A DNA stretch of 64,000 bases from CAVWGP01 sp963754645 (lineage in GTDB: Bacteria > Pseudomonadota > Alphaproteobacteria > Bin65): assembly GCA_963754645.1 (NCBI GenBank), contig CAVWGP010000011.1:434001-498000 (forward strand). The letters run 5' to 3'. Under the pieces are notes generated by a model, which worked only from the letters and a program-made list of their open reading frames with translations, was not told the origin of the DNA and searched no databases. This document shows positions 43,438 to 54,573 of this stretch, piece by piece; within the stretch, counting starts at the first letter, position 1; each line of letters opens with the position of its first letter. A program made the translations under genes and the position numbers.

Positions 43438-43860
43438 ATGCCGCTGCAATTGCTCGAGCACTACACGATTCGCAGCCACGACATGGAGGCGACCAAGGAT
43501 TTCTACTGCCGCGCCATCGGGCTCCGGCTCGGCAAGCGGCCGCCGCTCGCCTTTCCCGGCTATTGGCTTTATTGCGGCGATACGCCGGTGGTGCACCTGG
43601 TGCCGCTCGCCGATCCCAAGGCGATCCGCGGCGGCGTCAATGTGCCGGCGGCGTCGGGCGCGGCAAAGCCGGGCAGCGGCGCCGTCGATCACGTCGCCTT
43701 CCGCGCCACCAACCCCGCCGCCATGCGCCGGCGCCTGCGCAAGATCGCCGTGCCGTTCGAGGAACGCCATCAGCCCGGCGGCCGGCTCACGCAGTTTTTT
43801 CTCGACGATCCCAACGGGATCACGGTGGAGATCAATTTCCGGATCGAAAAGGGAAAGTGA
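43438..43860 (+). CDS. VOC family protein (glyoxalase/dioxygenase fold)
   Basis: A 140-residue single-module vicinal-oxygen-chelate protein. LLEHYTIRSHDMEATKDFYC, AIGLRLGKRPPLAFPGYWLY, GDTPVVHLVPLAD and VDHVAFRA place possible metal ligands at His9, His58-region and the later His/Glu (ITVEINF). A GAGGAGA site precedes the ATG. The substrate is unknown; it may be co-transcribed with pyrF. Confidence 0.85.
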   Translation: MPLQLLEHYTIRSHDMEATKDFYCRAIGLRLGKRPPLAFPGYWLYCGDTPVVHLVPLADPKAIRGGVNVPAASGAAKPGSGAVDHVAFRATNPAAMRRRLRKIAVPFEERHQPGGRLTQFFLDDPNGITVEINFRIEKGK

Positions 43861-43869
43861 GGCCGCTTT

Positions 43870-45314
<1,445 letters not shown>

Positions 45315-45362
45315 CGTCCCCTCCATTGCGGCTGCCGCGCATCGGCAGCGTCGAACATTCGA

Positions 45363-45734
45363 TCATCGGCCGGCAATCGGCAATCTTCGCCGGCGCACGC
45401 GGCCGTCGCCGATGACGAGGATGCTCGATGCTATATCGTCGTTCGTCAGCGAGCCGAGGATTTCGCCCATGTGGGCCCGGACGGCGGCCTCGCTCCAATT
45501 ACCGCCGCGAAACAAGATCAGGCTCGGCGAAGCGGCTCGCGCCAAAGCCAACAGCCGCGGATAGTCGAGATCCGCCGTGACGATGGTTCTCCCCTCAAGC
45601 CGGACGCGCGCCAGGATCTCCGCGTCGCTCGCCTGCGCCATCCCGATTTCGCTTGCGTGCGCGGCCTCATGACCCAGGCCTTCAAGCCACCGCGCCAAGG
45701 TTGGCGACAGCGGCATATCGACTAGAAATTTCAC
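45363..45734 (-). CDS. DUF5615 PIN-like protein (probable toxin)
   Basis: A 123-residue protein of the Mut7-C/DUF5615 PIN-like type. MKFLVDMPLSPTLARWLEGL, GHEAAHASEIGMAQASDAEI and TIVTADLDYPRLLALA contain the acidic residues (Asp6, Asp50-region, Asp/Asp in TADLDY) expected of a PIN-like nuclease. LILFRGGNWSE is the usual later motif. It follows a DUF433 gene with an ATGA overlap. DUF433/DUF5615 pairs are predicted toxin-antitoxin systems. Confidence 0.85.
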   Translation of the reverse strand: MKFLVDMPLSPTLARWLEGLGHEAAHASEIGMAQASDAEILARVRLEGRTIVTADLDYPRLLALARAASPSLILFRGGNWSEAAVRAHMGEILGSLTNDDIASSILVIGDGRVRRRRLPIAGR

Positions 45735-45955
45735 CGGGCGAACTCAACCGTCTCGTCCTCGGCGAGGAATGCCGCATACCGCAAGGCTTCGTCGATATCT
45801 TCGGGCGCGAGATAGGGATAATTCGCGAGAATCTGCTCGCGTGTCTCGCCGGTCGCCAAGAGCCCCAACAGGCGCGCGACCGGGAAACGAAGGCCACGGA
45901 TGCAGGGCTTTCCATTGCACACGGCCGGATCGACTGTGATGCGCTTGAACGTCAT
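45731..45955 (-). CDS. DUF433 domain protein (probable antitoxin)
   Basis: A 74-residue DUF433 protein. ITVDPAVCNGKPCIRGLRFP and LLGLLATGETREQILANYPY, then LAPEDIDEALRYAAF are nearly diagnostic. The fold is a small helix-turn-helix, suiting an antitoxin that also represses its operon. Its stop overlaps the DUF5615 start. Confidence 0.9.
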   Translation of the reverse strand: MTFKRITVDPAVCNGKPCIRGLRFPVARLLGLLATGETREQILANYPYLAPEDIDEALRYAAFLAEDETVEFAR

Positions 45956-46055
45956 GGCCGCAGCATAACCAAAGCCGGCTTTTGTCGCCAGAGCCACGGC
46001 AAATCCCAATTGCGTGGCGGTTGTCAGGCCGTGGGAGACGGAGGCGGCATTGCGC

Positions 46056-47691
46056 CTATTTCACGCGCCAAAACTCGACCCGGTTGGTCGAGTGATCCAA
46101 ATGCCCGGTCGGCTCGACGCCGTCGAGCCAGTGCGGCATGACATAGGCCTCGGCGCGGAAATGCAGCGGCAGCTCGGGCAGTTCCTCGGTGTAGATTTTC
46201 TGCATCTCGGCCAGGAGAGCCGCGCGCTCCGGGCCGCCGGCGCGCGCGAGCGCGTCGAACACGCGATCGGCGGCGCGGAAGCCGGTATAGTTCTGGCCGG
46301 CGTAATTGTTGGCCGCGGTCGGAATTTGCGCCGAGTGCAGGAAAAAGCTCCCGGTGGAGAGCGGGCTGCGGAACCAGGCCTTGAGCACCACGCCGTCGAA
46401 TGTCCGCTGCTTCAGCGTCACGTCGAACAGCACCGCGGTCGGCTGGTTGACGATGCGCGCCTCGACGCCTATCTCGCGCCACTGGCGCTGCACCGATTGC
46501 TGGACGTGCTCGCGGCCGCGGTTGCCGGCGGTGGTCATGAACGCAAAGGCGAGCCTTTGCCCGGCCGCGTCGTGGCGGACGCCGTCCCGGATCGTGTCCC
46601 AGCCGGCCGCGTCGAGCAGCGCCTTGGCGCGCGCCGGATCGTGCGGATAGCGCAGCACGCCCGCTTCGCCCAACGCCTCCTCGGGCAGGGAAAAGCTGTG
46701 CGCCACGGGGTTCTTCCCGCCATAGACCTCGCTCAGGATCGTTTCGCGGTCGATGGCGAGCAGGAGCGCCTGCCGCACGCGCTTGTCCTTCAGGATCGGA
46801 TGATCGAGATTGGCCGCGATGTGCTCGTAGACCAGGCTCGGCTTGTAGACGAAGCGGAAGCGGTCGCGATGGCGCGCCTCGATCTCGATCGCCTGTTCGA
46901 GCGACAGGCCGACCTCCCCGGCGAGATAGTCGATGCCGCCCGAAAGCAGCGCCGAATTCGGCGGCGGCGGTGTCGCCGAGCAGCTTGACCGTGACGCGGC
47001 GGAAATGCGGCTTCGCGCCGAACCAATGCGGGTTGCGCTCCAGTACGATCTGCGCGCCGGCGGCAAGCGCGACGATGCGGTAAGGGCCGTAATAGAGGCC
47101 GGGATTCGCGGGGTCGGTATTGTAGCGCGTGCGGCGATTGTAGTCGCGCGCGCCGGCCGCGAAGATCTCGGCCTCGAGATGGGCCGGCAGCAGGTAGAAT
47201 TCGCCCAGGTTCAAAGCCTGGTCCGAATGAATCCGGAAATTTTTTTCGCCGAACGCTTCGATGTTGCGGATGCCGCGGAACATCGTGTGATAGGTGGCGC
47301 CGCTCTCGGCATGGCGGCCGACTTGCCAGGCGAAGACCGCGTCCTTGGCGGTGACCGGCACGCCATCGCCCCAGCGTGCGTCGGGGTGGATGGCGACCGT
47401 CGTCACGCGGCTGGATTCGCTGAGCCGCCCTCCGGCGCAAACCGGGCAGGTCTGCTTCCAGTCCTTGTCGATGACGATCAGCGGCCTCAGCGTCATGGCA
47501 AGCAGGTAACGCTTGGCGACGTGGCCGACGATGAGCGGGTGCAGCGTGGCGGAAAGCTGGGCGATGCCGATGGTCAGCGTATCGCGCGGCTTGTCCTGGG
47601 CCGGCGAAGGCCGCGAGCCGCCAGCCAACGCCGCGATGATGCAAGCGCCCATCGATACGGGGCGGAAAAACCATAGCCGGAATTTGGCCAT
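46056..47691 (-). CDS. Peptide-type ABC transporter substrate-binding protein, SBP_bac_5 (frameshifted)
   Basis: A family-5 solute-binding protein, 544 residues after repair. The N-terminus MAKFRLWFFRPVSMGACIIA, ALAGGSRPSPAQ is a signal peptide. TLTIGIAQLSATLHPLIVGH, VTTVAIHPDARWGDGVPVTA and DAVFAWQVGRHA are typical. One extra base near 46965 breaks the frame after LLGDTAA. The next frame continues NSALLSGGIDYLAGEVGLSL, then VRQALLLAIDRETILSEVYG and GWDTIRDGVRH. No permease or ATPase genes are adjacent, so the transporter partners are elsewhere. Confidence 0.87.
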
Positions 47692-47879
47692 ATCGATCTC
47701 CTCCCGCCGGGGCGCGATCCGCCGCGCACAAGCGCACCATACGTGCGCCGGTCAAAGCCGGCCAGAGCGGCCCTTTGGCGGCAAGGCGGGCCAGGCGCGG
47801 GCGGCTCCCGCCAGCTTCGCGCGCATGCTATCATAGGCGGGTGATTTCCGTTTCGTGGCGCGAAGAAGGAGATTGGCGC

Positions 47880-49008
47880 ATGCGTGCCTTCTTGGCCGGC
47901 ATCCTTGTCATGTCGGCGTTCGCCGGTTCCGCCGCGGCCGATGACGGCGCGCTGTGCAAGGGCGACGGCAACCCGCCGCCGGCCGACCGCGCCGCGGCCT
48001 GCACGCGCATCGTCGAGTCGAGCCCGGCGGACAAGGCCGCGCTCGCCGACGCGCATCTCAACCGTGGCCGCGCCCTGCAGGCCGCCGGGCAAGAGCGAGC
48101 GCGCGATCGCCGATTACGACCGCGTCATCGCGCTCGATCCCGACAACTTTCCCGCGCACAACAATCGCGGCCTGCTCTACTTCGCGCTCAAGCAATACGA
48201 CCGCGCGCTGGCCGATCTCGGCCGCGCCATCGCACTGGCGCCCAGCGACACCCGCGGCTACCGCAATCGCGCCGCGGTTTATCACGAGCTCGGGCAATTC
48301 GAGCGCGCGCTCGCCGATCTCGATCGCGAGGTCGAGCTCGATCCAGCCGCGCCCGGCGCCTATTTCAATCGCGCCCGCGCGCTCAACCGCCTCCGCCGCT
48401 TCGAGCGCGCGATCGCCGATCTCGATCGCGTCGTTAAAGCCGAGCCGCGCTTCGCCCCGGCGTATTTTCAGCGCGGAATAGCTCATGCCGGTTTGCGCAA
48501 ATTCGATCCCGCGCTGGCGGACTACGATCGCGCCATCGCGCTCGATCCCGCTTCCGCCGAAGCGTTCCTCAACCGCGGCGTGATCAAGAAAAGCCTGGGG
48601 CGCTACGCGCAAGCGATCGAGGATTTCGACCGCGCGTTGGCGCTCGACGGCAAGCTCGCGCTCGTCCGCCGGCATCGCGGCGATGCGCGGCTGGATTTGA
48701 AGCAATACGAAGCCGCGATCGCCGATTACAACAGTGCCATCGCGGCCGAGCCGGGCCGCGCCGACGACCACGGCAATCGCGGCTATGCCTATTTGCAGCT
48801 CGGGCAATACGAGCGCGCGCTCGCCGATCTCGACCGCGCCGTAGCACTCGACGCCCGCGAGCCATACGCGCTGGCGAATCGCGGCTGGGTCCATCTCCGG
48901 CTCGGCCGGCGCGCGGAGGCGGAGCGCGATTTCCGCGCAGCACTGGCGCTCGATCCCCAACTCGCGCGCGCGCTCAACGGGCTCAAGGAACTGGGCGTGG
49001 CGCCGTAA
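47880..49008 (+). CDS. Secreted TPR-repeat protein (frameshifted)
   Basis: A 375-residue periplasmic protein after repair. MRAFLAGILVMSAFAGSAAA is the signal peptide. The first frame reads to LNRGRALQAAGQ; one extra base near 48090 leads to SERAIADYDRVIALDPDNFP. About eight TPR units follow, each like ADYDRAIALDPASAEAFLNR. TPR arrays form protein-binding superhelices. It is divergent from the substrate-binding protein and convergent with glnD. No partner can be named. Confidence 0.85.
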
Positions 49009-49039
49009 GGCGCACGGGCGGGCCGGCGGCGCGCCGCGA

Positions 49040-51853
49040 TCAGGCCGCCGCGACCTGCGCCGGTTTTGCCTCGGCGCCTTTCGCCGGCTCCGGTCCCGCC
49101 AGCGCCGCGAGCAGCGCCGCGCGGATCTGCTCCTGCTTGCCCTTGTGCTCGACCTTCAGGCCGAACACGTCCTTGACGTAGAACACGTCGACGACGCGCT
49201 CGCCGAAGGTCGAGATTTTGGCGGACGCGATCTGCAGCCCGCATTCGGTCAGGGCGCGCGTCACGTCGTAGAGCAGGCCGGGGCGGTCGCGGCCGCCGAC
49301 CTCGATCACGGTCGAGAAGCCGCTCGCCGCGTTGTCGATGAAGACGCGCGGCGGCACCTCGAACACCTGCGCGCGCTTCGGCAGCGTCTCGCGCCCGGCC
49401 AGCTCGCGGTCGAGCCTCAGCGTGCCGGCGAGCGCCTCGGCGACGCGGCGCTTCAGGCGCTCGAGGTCGTCGGCGCGCGCGATCGGGCCGAGCTCGCGGT
49501 CCTGCACGTAAAACGTGTCGAGCGCCCAGCCGTTGGCGAGCGTGAAAATGCGCGCGTCGACGATGTTGACGCCCGACATCGCCATGGCGCCGGCGATGCG
49601 CGAGAACAGGCCGGCGTGGTCGGGCGTGTAGATCGTGATCTCGCTGACGGCGCGGCGCTCGTCGTTGCGCGTGGCGATCGCGACCGTGTCGCCGCGCTGG
49701 GCGGCGCCGCGCACCAGCTCGGCGTGGCGCGCCTGGGTCTCGGTGTCCTCGCTGAGCCAGTAGGCGGCGTAGCCGCGCTGCAGATGCTGTTCGACGTCCC
49801 CGGCGCTCCAGCCGGCGAGGCGCTGGACCAGCGCGTGCTTGGCGCGCTCGACGCGGGCCGCGACCTTGGCGCCGCTGGGGGCGCCGGCCAGGACTTCCTC
49901 GGTTCGGTAATAGAGTTCGCGCAGCAGCGAGGCCTTCCAGTTGTTCCACACCTTGGGGCTGGTGGCGCGCATGTCGACGACGGTGAGCACGAGCAGGAGC
50001 TTCAGGCGTTCGGGCGATTGCAGCAGCGCGGCGAAATCGGCGATCGTCTTGGGATCGTCGATGTCGCGCTTCTGCGCCGTGTCGCTCATCGCCAGATGAT
50101 GGCGCACCAGCCAGGCGACGGTCTCGGTCTCCTCGGCGCTGAGGCCCAGGCGCGGGCCCAGGCGCTGCGCCACTTCGGCGCCGAGCGCCGAATGATCGCC
50201 GCCGCGGCCCTTGGCGATATCGTGCAGGAACACCGCGACATACAACGCGCGCCGCGACGCGACCTTGTGCACGATGTCCGACGCCAGCGGATGCTCCGCC
50301 TTGCGCTTCCCCGCCTCGATCTCGCGCAACAGCCCGATCGCCCGGATGGTGTGCTCGTCCGCCGAAAATACGTGATATAAGTCGAACTGGGTAAGGCCGA
50401 CGATGCGGCCGAAATCGGGAATGAAGCGGCCGAAGACGCCGGCTTCGTTGAGGCGCGTGAGGGCGATCGCGGGGTCGTCGCCGGTGATCATTTCGAGGAA
50501 CAGGCGGTTGGCCTCGGGGTTTTCGCGCAGGCCGTTGTCGATGCGGCGGAGCTGCTGGGTGATGAGGCGCAGCGCCGCCGGGTGGATGTCGACGCCGTGC
50601 TCCTGCGCCACGCGGAACAGGCGCAGGAAATTGACCGGATCGTCGCGGAACGCCGCCTCGTCGGCCACCGTCAGGCGCCCGTCCTGCAGCTTGAAGCCGT
50701 CGATGCTGCGCCGGCGCAGCAGCAGCGAGAACGACAGCCGCGGCTTGCGCTTGTGCTCGGCCTCGAGCGCGGCGCAGAAAATGCGCGTCAGATCGCCGAC
50801 ATCCTTGGCGACCAGGAAATAGTGCTTCATGAAACGCTCGACCGCGCGCCGCGCGCGCGCCTCAGGCCCGCCGCGCTCGGCATAGCCCATCAGGCGCCCG
50901 ATCGCCGGCTGCAGGTCGAACGACAGGCGTTCCTCGGCGCGGCCCGCGACATAGTGCAGATGACAACGCACGGTTGTAAGGAAGGCGAGCGCGCGGTCGA
51001 ACTTCGCCGCCTCGCGCCCGGTGAACACGCCTTTCATCGCGAGATCGGCCGGGTCGTCGACCTGATAGATGTATTTCGCGATCCAATAAAGCGTGTGCAG
51101 GTCGCGCAGCCCGCCCTTGCCATCCTTGACGTTGGGCTCGAGCACGTAGCGCGAATCGCCGATTTTGGTGTGCCGCGCGTCGCGCTCGGCGAGCTTGGCC
51201 TCGACGAAGCCGATGGCGCCCTCGGCCGCGGCGAGATCGCGGAAGCGCCGGCGCAGCTCGGCATAGAGCGCGGCATCGCCCCACAAATAGCGCGCCTCGA
51301 GCAGCGCGGTCAGGATCGTCTGGTCCTGCTTGGCGAGGCGCATGCACTCGTCGACCGAGCGCGTCGCGTGCCCGACCTTCAAGCCCAGGTCCCACAGCAG
51401 ATAGAGCACGAACTCGACGATCTGCTCGGTGTGCGGCGTGAGCTTGTAGGACAGCAGGAAGAGCAGGTCGATATCGGAATGCGGCGCCAGCTCGCCGCGG
51501 CCGTAGCCGCCGGTGGCGACGATGGCCTGGCGCTCGCCCTGGGTCGGGTTGGGATTGGGATAGACGCGCTCGACGGCGACGTCGTGGATCGCGCGGATCA
51601 GCTGATCGAGCAGATAGGCCGTGGCCTTGACCGCGGCGCGGCCCTTCAGGCGCGTGTCGCGCTCGGCGTCGAAGCGGCGCCGGATCTCGGCCCGCCCCGC
51701 CGCCAGCGCGTGCTTGAACAGCGCCACCAGCTCGGCGCGCTGCTCGAGCGCCGGCCGGCCGGGGCGCCAGGCGGCGTCGATGCGTTCCATCAGCTCGCGC
51801 CGGTCGACGATCGTCCGGGGCGCTGCGATATCGAGCTTGGCGGCGGCGTACAT
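49040..51853 (-). CDS. glnD: [Protein-PII] uridylyltransferase/uridylyl-removing enzyme
   Basis: A 937-residue nitrogen sensor that uridylylates PII when glutamine is low and removes UMP when high. The nucleotidyltransferase site is GGYGRGELAPHSDIDLLFLL (about 115-134). The GlnD PII-UTase domain follows. The HD domain has VAVFLHDIAKGRGGDHSALG and VRHHLAMSDTAQKRD. Two ACT domains end the protein: EITIYTPDHAGLFSRIAGAM and VIEVGGRDRPGLLYDVTRAL. The tail is Glu/Ala-rich. The same gene group with murJ and trpS is usual in this class. Confidence 0.97.
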   Translation of the reverse strand: MYAAAKLDIAAPRTIVDRRELMERIDAAWRPGRPALEQRAELVALFKHALAAGRAEIRRRFDAERDTRLKGRAAVKATAYLLDQLIRAIHDVAVERVYPNPNPTQGERQAIVATGGYGRGELAPHSDIDLLFLLSYKLTPHTEQIVEFVLYLLWDLGLKVGHATRSVDECMRLAKQDQTILTALLEARYLWGDAALYAELRRRFRDLAAAEGAIGFVEAKLAERDARHTKIGDSRYVLEPNVKDGKGGLRDLHTLYWIAKYIYQVDDPADLAMKGVFTGREAAKFDRALAFLTTVRCHLHYVAGRAEERLSFDLQPAIGRLMGYAERGGPEARARRAVERFMKHYFLVAKDVGDLTRIFCAALEAEHKRKPRLSFSLLLRRRSIDGFKLQDGRLTVADEAAFRDDPVNFLRLFRVAQEHGVDIHPAALRLITQQLRRIDNGLRENPEANRLFLEMITGDDPAIALTRLNEAGVFGRFIPDFGRIVGLTQFDLYHVFSADEHTIRAIGLLREIEAGKRKAEHPLASDIVHKVASRRALYVAVFLHDIAKGRGGDHSALGAEVAQRLGPRLGLSAEETETVAWLVRHHLAMSDTAQKRDIDDPKTIADFAALLQSPERLKLLLVLTVVDMRATSPKVWNNWKASLLRELYYRTEEVLAGAPSGAKVAARVERAKHALVQRLAGWSAGDVEQHLQRGYAAYWLSEDTETQARHAELVRGAAQRGDTVAIATRNDERRAVSEITIYTPDHAGLFSRIAGAMAMSGVNIVDARIFTLANGWALDTFYVQDRELGPIARADDLERLKRRVAEALAGTLRLDRELAGRETLPKRAQVFEVPPRVFIDNAASGFSTVIEVGGRDRPGLLYDVTRALTECGLQIASAKISTFGERVVDVFYVKDVFGLKVEHKGKQEQIRAALLAALAGPEPAKGAEAKPAQVAAA

Positions 51854-52010
51854 ATGCGTCGCTCTCCGGGGCCGAGGTCCAGCGCCCCTGCGTCACAGTT
51901 TTGCCTTGAGCGGAATATAAACGGATTTGGCGCCGTAGATAGTCTAGGCAGCGCCAGCGGCGGAATGGGCTCGATCCCGGTTCCGCCCGCGAACCCCTTG
52001 GGAGCACGAC

Positions 52011-52931
52011 ATGAAACTCAAATGGCTCTTCGCCGGCCTCGCCGCCCTGGGCATTGTCGGCGGCGGCGGCTATGCCGCGGTCGATCATTTCGCCAATGCC
52101 GAGGCGAAAAAGCGCGCCGAGATCTTCGCGCGCGACATGCGCAAGCACGTCAACGAGTTCACCTACGGCTCGGTCAAGGTCAGCCCGATCGGCCAAAGCA
52201 TCGAGATGCGCGACGTCGCCGTCGTCACCAAAAAGGGCGAGCGCGTCAAGGTCGCGAGCGTGACGATCAAGAATTTCGATTGGACCGGCGGCGCCACGCC
52301 GCGCTACGCCGACATCGTCATCGCCGGCGCCGACCTGCCGTCCGATCTCGTCGTCGATCTGCTGCGCCTGCCGCTGCTGCCGCGCGGCGAGACCAAGCGC
52401 ATGCTCGACAAGGCCGGCTACGGCCGCGCGCTGGGCGATATCCATGTCGGCTACCGCTACGACGAGGCGACGCGCGAATTCGAGATCCGCGACAACCGCG
52501 TCGAGCTCGCCGGCCTCGGCACCTTCACGCTCAATCTCAAATTCGGCAATGTGCAATCGATCGCGGCCAAGAACGAAGTGGAACTGGCCGGCATCGGCCT
52601 GCAGGCGACGCTGGTCGGCGCCTCGCTCGTGTTCCGCGACGCGACCCTGGTCAGCCGCATGATCAAGGCCTACGCCGCCGACAAGGGCCTCTCCGAGGCC
52701 GAGGCGCAGGCGCGCTTCCTCGCCGATATCCGCGCCGAGCGCGAGCGCCAGTCCGAGCCGCTCGCCCGCGAAGGCCTCGACGCGCTCGCGCGCTTCGTCG
52801 AGCGCCCCGGCGAAATCGGCCTCGCCGTCAGCCCGGCCACGCCCTATCCGCTGATGAGCTTCTTCATGACCGGTGTGGGCGACGTGCGCGCGTTGAAGCA
52901 AAGGCTGGGGCTGACGATCGCGGCGCGGTAG
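52011..52931 (+). CDS. Membrane-anchored protein of unknown function (parent of the 3'-end repeats)
   Basis: A 306-residue protein with one N-terminal helix (KWLFAGLAALGIVGGGGYAA) and a beta-rich outside domain: YGSVKVSPIGQSIEMRDVAV, VASVTIKNFDWTGGATPRYA and FEIRDNRVELAGLGTFTLNL. The layout resembles that of the protein at 62841-63857, and both recall AsmA/DUF-type envelope proteins. The C-terminal 80 residues (ADKGLSEAEAQARFLADIRA, ERERQSEPLAREGLDALARF, PATPYPLMSFFMTGVGDVRA) form a helical tail. The DNA for this tail is repeated three times downstream. Function is unknown. Confidence 0.75.
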   Translation: MKLKWLFAGLAALGIVGGGGYAAVDHFANAEAKKRAEIFARDMRKHVNEFTYGSVKVSPIGQSIEMRDVAVVTKKGERVKVASVTIKNFDWTGGATPRYADIVIAGADLPSDLVVDLLRLPLLPRGETKRMLDKAGYGRALGDIHVGYRYDEATREFEIRDNRVELAGLGTFTLNLKFGNVQSIAAKNEVELAGIGLQATLVGASLVFRDATLVSRMIKAYAADKGLSEAEAQARFLADIRAERERQSEPLAREGLDALARFVERPGEIGLAVSPATPYPLMSFFMTGVGDVRALKQRLGLTIAAR

Positions 52932-52996
52932 GGGGCGGCACGTCTCTCTGTCTTGAAGGCCTCGCCCCGGCAGGCCAACATCGCTAATGTGCGGCA

Positions 52997-53231
52997 ATGA
53001 GCTTCGAGATTGTCGGCGGCATTTTCGATATCGAGATTATCGCCGCCGGCTCAAGCATTCGTGACGTGAAGCGCTTGCGGAAGCTCTACGGCAAGGGGCG
53101 GTGGCGCAAATTGAAAAGGCATCGCCCAAGTCCGGCTCGCCAGCGGGCGAATTCGGCTCGCGGAACTACATTGGTATGAAGCGCATGGCATTGGGAAAAA
53201 GGAAATCAAGCGAAAGCGCTATCGGGATTGA
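52997..53231 (+). CDS. Small conserved protein, first gene of a two-gene cassette (frameshifted)
   Basis: MSFEIVGGIFDIEIIAAGSS, IRDVKRLRKLYGKGRWRKLK then, after removal of one A from the run near 53113, GIAQVRLASGRIRLAELHWY and EAHGIGKKEIKRKRYRD. This makes 77 residues. I recall similar small basic proteins of unknown function in diverse bacteria, with the same LHWYEAHGIGKKE-type segment. It is followed 20 bases later by another small gene, and the pair probably travels together. Basic charge and a conserved His/Glu segment would fit a nucleic-acid-acting toxin, but this is only a guess. Confidence 0.75.
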
Positions 53232-53251
53232 CAACATGAAACGAGCGAAAC

Positions 53252-53473
53252 GTGAAACGCCGCAGATTCGCCGTTTGCATTGACAATGCCCGGTATCCGG
53301 CATCGTTGGAGCTGCACAAAATCTATCGCGTCCTTCCCGATGCCGATGCGGCGCGCGACGGCGATATCCGCGTGGTCGACGAGAGCGGCGAGGATTATCT
53401 TTATCCGGCTCGCTGGTTCGCCAAGGTCAAGCTAACGCCGGCAGTGCGGGATTCAATTCTCGCTGCCGCGTGA
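53252..53473 (+). CDS. Small conserved protein, second gene of the cassette
   Basis: A GTG-started 73-residue protein: RFAVCIDNARYPASLELHKI, YRVLPDADAARDGDIRVVDE and SGEDYLYPARWFAKVKLTPA. It is acidic-to-neutral, in contrast to its basic neighbour. I recall homologues of this type following genes like the previous one, with the same DESGEDYLYP motif. That association and charge contrast would fit an antitoxin role, unproven. Its stop is followed directly by repeat copy B. Confidence 0.75.
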   Translation: MKRRRFAVCIDNARYPASLELHKIYRVLPDADAARDGDIRVVDESGEDYLYPARWFAKVKLTPAVRDSILAAA

Positions 53474-53479
53474 GACCTT

Positions 53480-53606
53480 CGCCCAGTCGACGCTGGTAAA
53501 CCGCTTGATCAAGGTTGGCACCGCCGACAAGGGCCTGAGCGAGGCCGACGCCCATGGACGCTTCCTCGCCGAGCGCGAGCGCCAATCCGAGTCGCTCGCC
53601 GGCCTT
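53480..53606 (+). repeat. 3'-end repeat, copy B (divergent)
   Basis: The DNA aligns with 52647-52775 of the gene at 52011-52931. The encoded peptide would be TLVNRLIKVGTADKGLSEAD, HGRFLAERERQSESLAG, compared with TLVSRMIKAYAADKGLSEAE in the parent. A 12-base segment (GATATCCGCGCC) is missing after the FLA codons. Copy B is the most diverged and starts within ten bases of the cassette stop. It has no start codon. Confidence 0.8.
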
Positions 53607-53661
53607 TTAAGGGTCGATTGCCAGTTTCGTGCCCGCTTTGCACCACCGGTTAGGATCGCCT

Positions 53662-54502
53662 TTATTTCTCCTTGAAGATGCAAGCGGAAAAGCGATGCAT
53701 AACCCTTGCATTGTGTCTTAAGCTCCGAAGCGTGAATGCCGGCATTAGCCGATTTCGCGATAGGCGGCGCAATAGAACTTTTCGCTCGGCGGCGGATCTA
53801 GTTCCAAGAAATTCCTTGGTCGCAGAAAATCCCGCTCTTGCGTATGGCTCTAACTCATCCGCTATTCTCGCCACGTCCCGGTACGATTTGACCGTGCGGA
53901 GACGGAGCAACAACCGGACATCGGCCGTCATCGGCTTGGGCACCAAACCGCGCGCCTCCAGCGAGGAATCGCCATTTTCGGCAACCAATTCTTGCCAAGC
54001 CTGCAGCTTCCTTAAGGCGGCAAGACACCAATACCTCTTTTGCCGCTTGATTCTGTGGGTTCCACGATATTCGCCGCCAATCTTGCACCCAAGGTGGATT
54101 GCGATTTTGGAAATTGCACGATTGAAGTACCAATCCGATTCCGTCAATCGCTTGAAGCGGACCAGATTTCGCGCGAACGTGCTCTGGTATCCGTGCGAAT
54201 AGCTCGTAGGCGGCAGACGTCGGCAAACCACTGCGATACAAGAATAGATTGCTCGTCGTGTTGACCCTCTTGGCAAAATTGTATTCCGCCGACGCGCATA
54301 CCAAATTGTCCAGATCGTTCGTGCCTTTGCGGGCTACCGGAAGGATATGGTCCGGCCAATCTTCCTCGCCCGGCGCCGCGCCGTAATCCAACAACCACAA
54401 GGATATCCCTGAAAAAGCGCAAGTTGCGCGATCGCGGATAAATACTTTTGCGCGCATGTCATCCGTCAAAGCGCTGCGCTTTCGTCCCCGGGCAGCCACC
54501 AT
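53662..54502 (-). CDS. HNH endonuclease-like protein (frameshifted, low G+C)
   Basis: A 279-residue protein after repair. The N-terminus MVAARGRKRSALTDDMRAKV, FIRDRATCAFSG leads to the HNH core: DWPDHILPVARKGTNDLDNL, VCASAEYNFAKR, with Cys, His and Asn in place. One extra A near 54166-54168 (plus-strand T run) breaks the frame after EHVRA. The next frame gives NLVRFKRLTESDWYFNRAIS, then a helical tail ending CIFKEK. G+C is close to half, well below the surroundings, suggesting recent transfer. It may be a restriction-type or mobile nuclease. Confidence 0.75.
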
Positions 54503-54573
54503 AAGAATCTCCTTAGCCTATCGAACTCGGCAGTGGATATTTTTCGCCAGCTGAGAAGTCGGAGCTGAAGTAC

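Noticed and set aside
49022..51900. Long plus-strand frames opposite glnD
   Set aside because: They mirror the glnD coding strand and contain no domain; glnD itself is full length with all expected domains.
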